Below are positions 58,878 to 64,000 of a stretch of 64,000 nucleotides of DNA, piece by piece; position 1 is the stretch's first letter; every line of letters begins with the position of its first letter. The DNA comes from Phoronis australis (lineage: Eukaryota > Phoronida > Phoronidae). A program made the translations under genes and the position numbers. The stretch is taken from positions 99,145-163,144 of the forward strand of contig NMRA01000436.1 of the NCBI GenBank assembly GCA_002633005.1. Direction: 5' to 3'. Below the pieces are notes generated by a model that saw only the letters and a program-made list of their open reading frames with translations, was not told the DNA's origin and made no database searches.

Positions 58878-59216
58878 AGGCGACAGAACGAGGATTGATG
58901 AAAATCATCAAAACAGGGTTTAGTATCTTTTTTACGAACCCCATTACTTGCAGGAGTCCTCCTGGTCACCTGTGCTTACCCATTAGAATGTACAAGGATA
59001 CAATGGTGCTCATCACTACAGCCACCTACGCCTGGAAATACAGAGATAACAATAAACATTTACTGCATAAGGGCATCATTCAACATTACCATATGTCACC
59101 CTCAGAGACATCTTTTGACAACACCATAAGCAATTGGCATCCAGAGTGGGGACAGTCTTTGTAAAAGTGTGTATAAGTCTGTGAAAATTATTCTATTGCA
59201 GAGAAAATAAACCTTT

Positions 59217-60015
59217 ACTAGGCTGGCTCACACTAGCCTCTCACCAGCTCGCCACAGATGAAATCTGAGCGTCACTCTCGATGGTAGAGCTAAGGCCATT
59301 CGCCAACTTGGCGAATACTTTCAAAACTTGACAATGAAAATTTATTTCAGGAAATCTACTCGCGTGTCGACTCAGTCAGCTCGAATCAAGTCACGCTGCA
59401 AACAACATTCTTACTTCGATTCCGAGTCATAAAAAATACTTAGCAAGTGAATGTTCCATTTCATGTCTATCACTCCCCCAGAAATCACTCTTTTACTGCA
59501 ACGAAATGTTGTGTAGGGGGGTAATGACAATGTCAAGACTATTTCGGCAGCGGCCAAAAGCAAGGTACAGCAAATGTCAACGTGTTACTTAATGACTTTG
59601 ATACTGGTTTTCACTACTTTGCTTGATTAAACTTTATTTGGCCAACCACAAATTATGTTAACGTTTTTGAACATCAAGGTCTTGCTCATCAAAATGGCCA
59701 TCTGGCTGGTGTGCCCCCACAGTAACCCGAGGATGGGGGAGGGGGGAATCAATGGTCATTTTTTTAAGTCAAATCAATGAAATGCCCATGTCACCAGCAC
59801 ATCCCCGCCGTAACCTAGGGATAGGGGGAACCCCTGCCCTAACCCGGAGAGAGGGGGGAAGCTTGCCCATTTTTTAGGTCAACATGATGCCCATATGGCG
59901 GGCATACCACTGACGTAACCCAGAGATAGGGAGAAAGTATTTGGCTAAGAAGTTTTGAAAATGGCTGCTTCAGGCACTTTGGCTAATACCTTTTAAAGTC
60001 TAGCGTGAGCCTAGT
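59217..60015. mobile_element. Element with short inverted ends and internal G-rich repeats
   Basis: Left end CTAGGCTGGCTCACACTAGC; right end, reverse-complemented, CTAGGCTCACGCTAGAC. Inside, at about 59690-59945, three degenerate units of roughly 100 bp recur, each with a GTAACC-anchored phrase, a G run (GATGGGGGAGGGGGG, GAGAGGGGGG) and CATTTTTTAGGTCAA-like text. No coding content. Confidence 0.55.
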
Positions 60016-60019
60016 TTAC

Positions 60020-61745
60020 AGAGGTATTGTATGCTTTTACAAATGTTAACGAATTTGAAAGATTTCTAGTGAAATTCACTTTCTCACACTTACCTGACGA
60101 GTAATTTAACATTAATTAGTTAGACAACTCTACGCATGTACGGGGTACTCTTATGCAAATGATACACGGCACTGAACAAAAAGAAATGGACTAGATGAGT
60201 TTGATCTGGCAACATGACTGTCAGGTCCGAAACACAGCATCTATAGTTTGTACAGTGCACAGGACTAGAGATCATAGCCTAAAACTCACACTATTAAATT
60301 TCCTTGATAAAGTGCTATGAATTATAGCACATAGTCATTGTTATTGAGTTTTGGTTTTCAAATGTGGATGACTTTTATTCAGTTTTATACAACAGTAGAA
60401 GGCACACCAAGTGCATTGTCAAAATGATCACCTGCATTCTGTTCAGTTACAGTCCAAGACTTGAGAGTACATGCATGTGATAGCTCACCACACTAGATTC
60501 AAGGAAAACATCACTATTCCAGCAAGAGACGTCTAGCTATGGAAATTTTCATGACGTGCATATATCTCTAACTAGAACAAAGAATACCTAAGACAACACA
60601 GTGCTTGACCCTTAGCTTGATGACAGATCGTCAAATGTGATTTCGTGAAAATCCAGTCATCACGTCGAAATTGTGTGCTAAAAACACCGTGTGCCATACT
60701 CCCTCTCAAAAATATGTATACCTCTTATATTTTCCCCATTAAAATGCACCAAACAATCTCTTAACTCAAGTTGTCCTGCCAATGAAGAATGCAGACCATC
60801 GGTTACACTGAACACTGAAGGCGTGTGTGTTTGATGGTCTGAATTTTGCCGAGCAATTCCGACTTTCGTCTGTTTACCTCCTGTTGTGATTTAACCGCAT
60901 GCTTGACATGTGCTGGGCAGCGAGGGTGGCAAATACACTGATTTCAAAACATAAATGGAACACTTGTGAACTAAGGGAAACTGTTAGTAGTTAGTTTGGA
61001 AGTCACCACAAATTTTGAAATTAACTTCAAATGAATTATAGTCTCTGACTTTGAAACTCACTGTGGCAACTTCCTGGTGACTTGGGGCCGTCAAACACAA
61101 TCCAAAGTCGCATTGGTGACCTGCAGGTCGCCAAATCAACCACTGCAACACATGCCTGGATCTGGTGTTGGCTTACGTAGCAAATGGCAATTTAAGGCTT
61201 CACACTATAGCTTGGATGACAGGGAAATGTATTTAAACTGCACACTGTTAACAAATGGGTGACTTTCTTGTAACCCTCATTTTAGATGGATTAGATTGTA
61301 ATTCTTTAAAAAGGAATATAAAGGACAAGTTTACGTGTGACATTTAAATGTTGGAGAACATTACAAAAAATTATGCATGGTCAGAAATTTTAATTGTGAT
61401 GCCAATTTCGTTGTGAACGGACTGCATATAGAGGTGTTGTGAAAGGATTGCTAATGGAGGTGCTGCGAATTGGAAAAGAGGTTTGCTTATTTTGCCATTT
61501 TCCCCCTGTCAATTCCTAGAGCTAGACATTCATTGATAAACAGCTAGCTATCAGGCCAGGAAAAACCTAAAGCTAAATAATATAGCCCAAAACCAAGTGG
61601 AGAATGGGAATGGAGAAAACCTAATGAGTTAGCTGGCCAGCTAGTTGTTAGCAGACTATACTTAAAATACAGCTAGGAACCGCGATGTGTTCAACCACAA
61701 TATACTTTGAAATTTCACACTGTCTGATTAGTTGTGCTCGTTGCC
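60020..61745. other. No gene recognised
   Basis: Unassigned AT-rich DNA. No exon with convincing splice signals and motif was seen. Confidence 0.4.
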
Positions 61746-61752
61746 AAGGCTA

Positions 61753-63165
61753 GGTCTAGAGTAGCCTTGGTACAAAGCTGTAAACAAAATACACAGCTTC
61801 GTGCCAATGTGGGTAAAAAACTGACCACGAGAGAAAAATTAGTGCCATTAAAAACTACACCCTTCCTTGAGTACACAAAATGATTTACTGGTGTTGGGAA
61901 AATTGGCATTCTACCGTTATTCAGTAGATAAAGTTGTGGAGCGATCTTTTGCATCCACTTTCGGCGCCATGAAATATTGTGTCACCTATTGGCCAGTTTC
62001 TTTTTTCGCCGATTCTTCAATCAACTGTTGCTCTTTCATGAGGTTGCGTACACGTCACAACAAATTATCGGAAGTTTTTAGAATTTTGATACCAGGAAAC
62101 CGAATTTTAGAAGAACGTTTTTCTGCTGCCAAGCTATCATCATAACTATTCTTTGTTAGAAACGGCAGAGGATTATGCAAGAAAATGAAGTTGATTAGAT
62201 TGTTTTTCATGGCTGTAACAGGCAAGGTGAGTATCGGTTGATTCCCAGATTTTGCATGTACCCTGTCCGATCTTTAGCTTTCCATGTTGATACAGGTTTC
62301 ACGGCAAGGTGACGTGCAGAACTTCCCTGGCTGTGTGCAATTTCGGGGTCTATGGAAGATTAACACACAGTGGTACCAAGCTGTATTTTGACGACAGTCT
62401 TCATACAGCTAGCTAGCTGGCTAGGTCTACAGTAGCCAGCCAGTTAGCTGTATGAAAAATATGATCAAAATACAGCTAAGTAACATTGTGTGTACTTCTT
62501 CCGTAGACCTCGAAATTGCACACACCCAGGGTAGTTCTACTCGTCACCTCGCCGTGAAACCTGTATCAACATGTAAAGCTAAAGACCGGACGGGGTGCAT
62601 GCAATATCTGGGAATCAACCGATACTCACCTTTCCCATTATAGCCGTTTAAGTGAAAAACAATGCAATAAACGTCATTTTCATGCGTAACTTTCCGCCTT
62701 TTCTAACAACAAAAAGTATGTCGTCGTTTTGGAAACAGTACGCTCGTGTAAGGCGCACGCACCATTTCCTAAATTTTTGCGGCAACTTCGCAGCAGCAAA
62801 ACTTGTTCTGAAATTTGGTTTTTCGGTTATCGAAATTCTAAAGACTTATAATGAAGTGAAACCACTTCCAATAATTTGCTGTGACATGTACGCAAGCTCG
62901 TGAAAGAATAACAGTTGATTGAAGAATCGGCGAAAAAAGAAACTGGCCAATAGGCGACGCAGTATTTTATGGCGCCAAAAGCCGTCACTAAAGATCGCTC
63001 CACGACATTTTTTACAACACCGTTCAATAATTTTGTTTACTCAAAGAAGGCTGTAGTTTTTAATGACATTAATTTTGTGTCAGATTTTATATTAACACTT
63101 TTTACCCACATCGGTGCAAAGCTGTATATTTAGTATATAGCTTTGTACCAAGGCTAGGTCTACAG
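61753..63165. mobile_element. Foldback element 1, two about 0.7-kb inverted arms
   Basis: The left arm (61753 to about 62420) is the reverse complement of the right arm (about 62435-63165). Matching landmarks include AGCCTTGGTACAAAGCTGTA, ATGTGGGTAAAAA, GTGGAGCGATC, CTATTGGCCAGTTTCTTTTT and ACCTGTATCAACATG. The arms meet in GCTGGCTAGGTCTACAGTAG near 62418-62437 with almost no spacer. The same GGCTAGGTCTA hairpin also occurs at the outer ends. One arm exists alone at 12295-13060. Open frames on the arms (61867-62145, 62827-63027) mirror each other and are not genes. Confidence 0.88.
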
Positions 63166-63170
63166 ATACT

Positions 63171-63862
63171 CACAGGCAGCCTCAGCTTCTGATCGTCCCC
63201 AATACATTATATAATACTACAAGGTATGACACTCCAGACTAGAAATTCCACGGGGGCTTCACTTCAGCCGTCCACAGCAAACACAAAACTCAATAAATTT
63301 ACACAAAACAGAGGTTCAACAAAATGTGAGGAATTGTTCTTTCTCACAATACCATTTATGGTGTCCTGCTCCACAGAGTTCGCAAGAAATTTGCGGTCAA
63401 AGCCCAAAAATCTTACCTAAAAGTCCTTCCGGAGCAACTGCCGTGACATACGCAAAGGGTGCTGAATTATCCGATAAGTTAAAATGAACGGCAATTGCCG
63501 AGTTATCGATGCCGTGACTTTCCGTGATGAATCGGCAATTGCCGTTCATCCGTAACTCACCGGATAATTCCGTACCCTTAGCGTGTGACACGGGATTTGC
63601 TCCGGATGGACTGTATGGGAAGATTTTTGTGCTTTGACCACGAATTTCTTGCGAACTCGGTGGAGCAGGACACCATGAATGATATTGGGAGAAAGAACAA
63701 TTCCTCATGGTTTGTTGAACCACAGTTTTATGTAAACTTATTGTGTTTTATGTTTGTTATGGACGGCTGAAATGAAGCACCGTAGAATTTTTAGTATGTA
63801 GTGTCATACCTTGTAGTATTATAAAGTGTATTGGGGACGATCAGAAGCTGAGGACGCCTGTG
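63171..63862. mobile_element. Foldback element 2, two about 340-bp inverted arms
   Basis: The outer ends are CACAGGCAGCCTCAGCTTCT at 63171 and its inverse ending GCCTGTG at 63862. The arms share CTGATCGTCCCCAATACA, ACTACAAGGTATGACACT, GGTGTCCTGCTCCAC and GAACGGCAATTGCCGA, and they meet near 63510. The element starts only five bases after foldback element 1. The arms are perhaps 85-90 percent alike by eye, so selection on coding is not indicated. The frames 63226-63420 (+) and 63397-63723 (-) are mirror shadows. Confidence 0.9.
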
Positions 63863-64000
63863 CCATCACCAGGCCAAGACAAATGAAATGACGCGAGAAC
63901 ACTGCCGCCTAATCATTCCACACATTCAGGAGAGCCATCTCAAGTTTCCACTCAAACAAGTACAGATACAAACCAACTACATATCTCTGAGTGTAGTAGC

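Noticed and set aside
61867-63027. Paired open frames with similar proteins at 61867-62145 (+) and 62827-63027 (-)
   Set aside because: They are mirror images on the two arms of a foldback element and show no coding features.

Overview
This is nuclear DNA from an invertebrate animal. The evidence is a spliced TGF-beta ligand gene, two spliced exons of the animal gene Abitram, long introns, and many old transposons of metazoan type (BEL/Pao, L1-like, another non-LTR element, Penelope-like, PIF/Harbinger, hAT and TTAA-type DNA elements). I could not fix the phylum. The frequent TACATGTA-like words, the GDF8/11 gene and the repeat spectrum fit a marine invertebrate, but none of these decides it. 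Only two host genes are visible, and neither is complete in what I could recognise.

Layout. 1-2.9 kb: a dispersed repeat with a tRNA-like core, then unassigned DNA. 2.89-8.80 kb: a full-length but broken BEL/Pao LTR retrotransposon on the minus strand, with matching 5-bp target duplications, primer site and polypurine tract. 9-13 kb: a trinucleotide microsatellite, non-coding DNA and one arm of a foldback repeat. 13.18-15.54 kb: the last two coding exons of a GDF8/GDF11 (myostatin-type) ligand, with an 18-copy 33-bp minisatellite in the intron between them. 16.1-20.2 kb: a TIR transposon carrying a decayed ORF on the minus strand, split by a younger TTAA-flanked element (17.30-18.98 kb) that carries a THAP zinc-finger exon. 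20.3-20.8 kb: the GIY-YIG end of a Penelope-like element. 23.9-24.2 kb: a HARBI1-like transposase fragment.

Further copies of the THAP element lie at 27.27-28.91 kb, 35.28-35.67 kb (reduced to its two ends) and 42.26-43.60 kb (inverted, truncated). 37.0-38.3 kb is a non-LTR retrotransposon with an inverted 5' segment. 38.3-46.1 kb holds MITE-like inverted-repeat elements, a second copy of the tRNA-cored repeat, and an assembly gap of Ns. 47.3-53.3 kb is an L1-like element (ORF1 and ORF2, minus strand) with about 1.35 kb of other repeats inserted near its 3' end and a 19-bp x 8 tandem array between the ORFs. 55.2-56.3 kb is an element with hAT-type ends, directly downstream of two Abitram exons (56.36-57.66 kb, minus strand). 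58.6-60.0 kb holds a 46-bp array and a TIR element. 61.75-63.86 kb holds two long inverted-repeat (foldback) elements almost touching.

The host genes show no functional link to each other. The main biology is a secreted growth factor, a conserved actin/nuclear factor gene, and a dense nested record of transposition. The most interesting items are the THAP/TTAA element family, the paired foldbacks, the tRNA-cored TIR repeat, and the unclassified transposon ORF.
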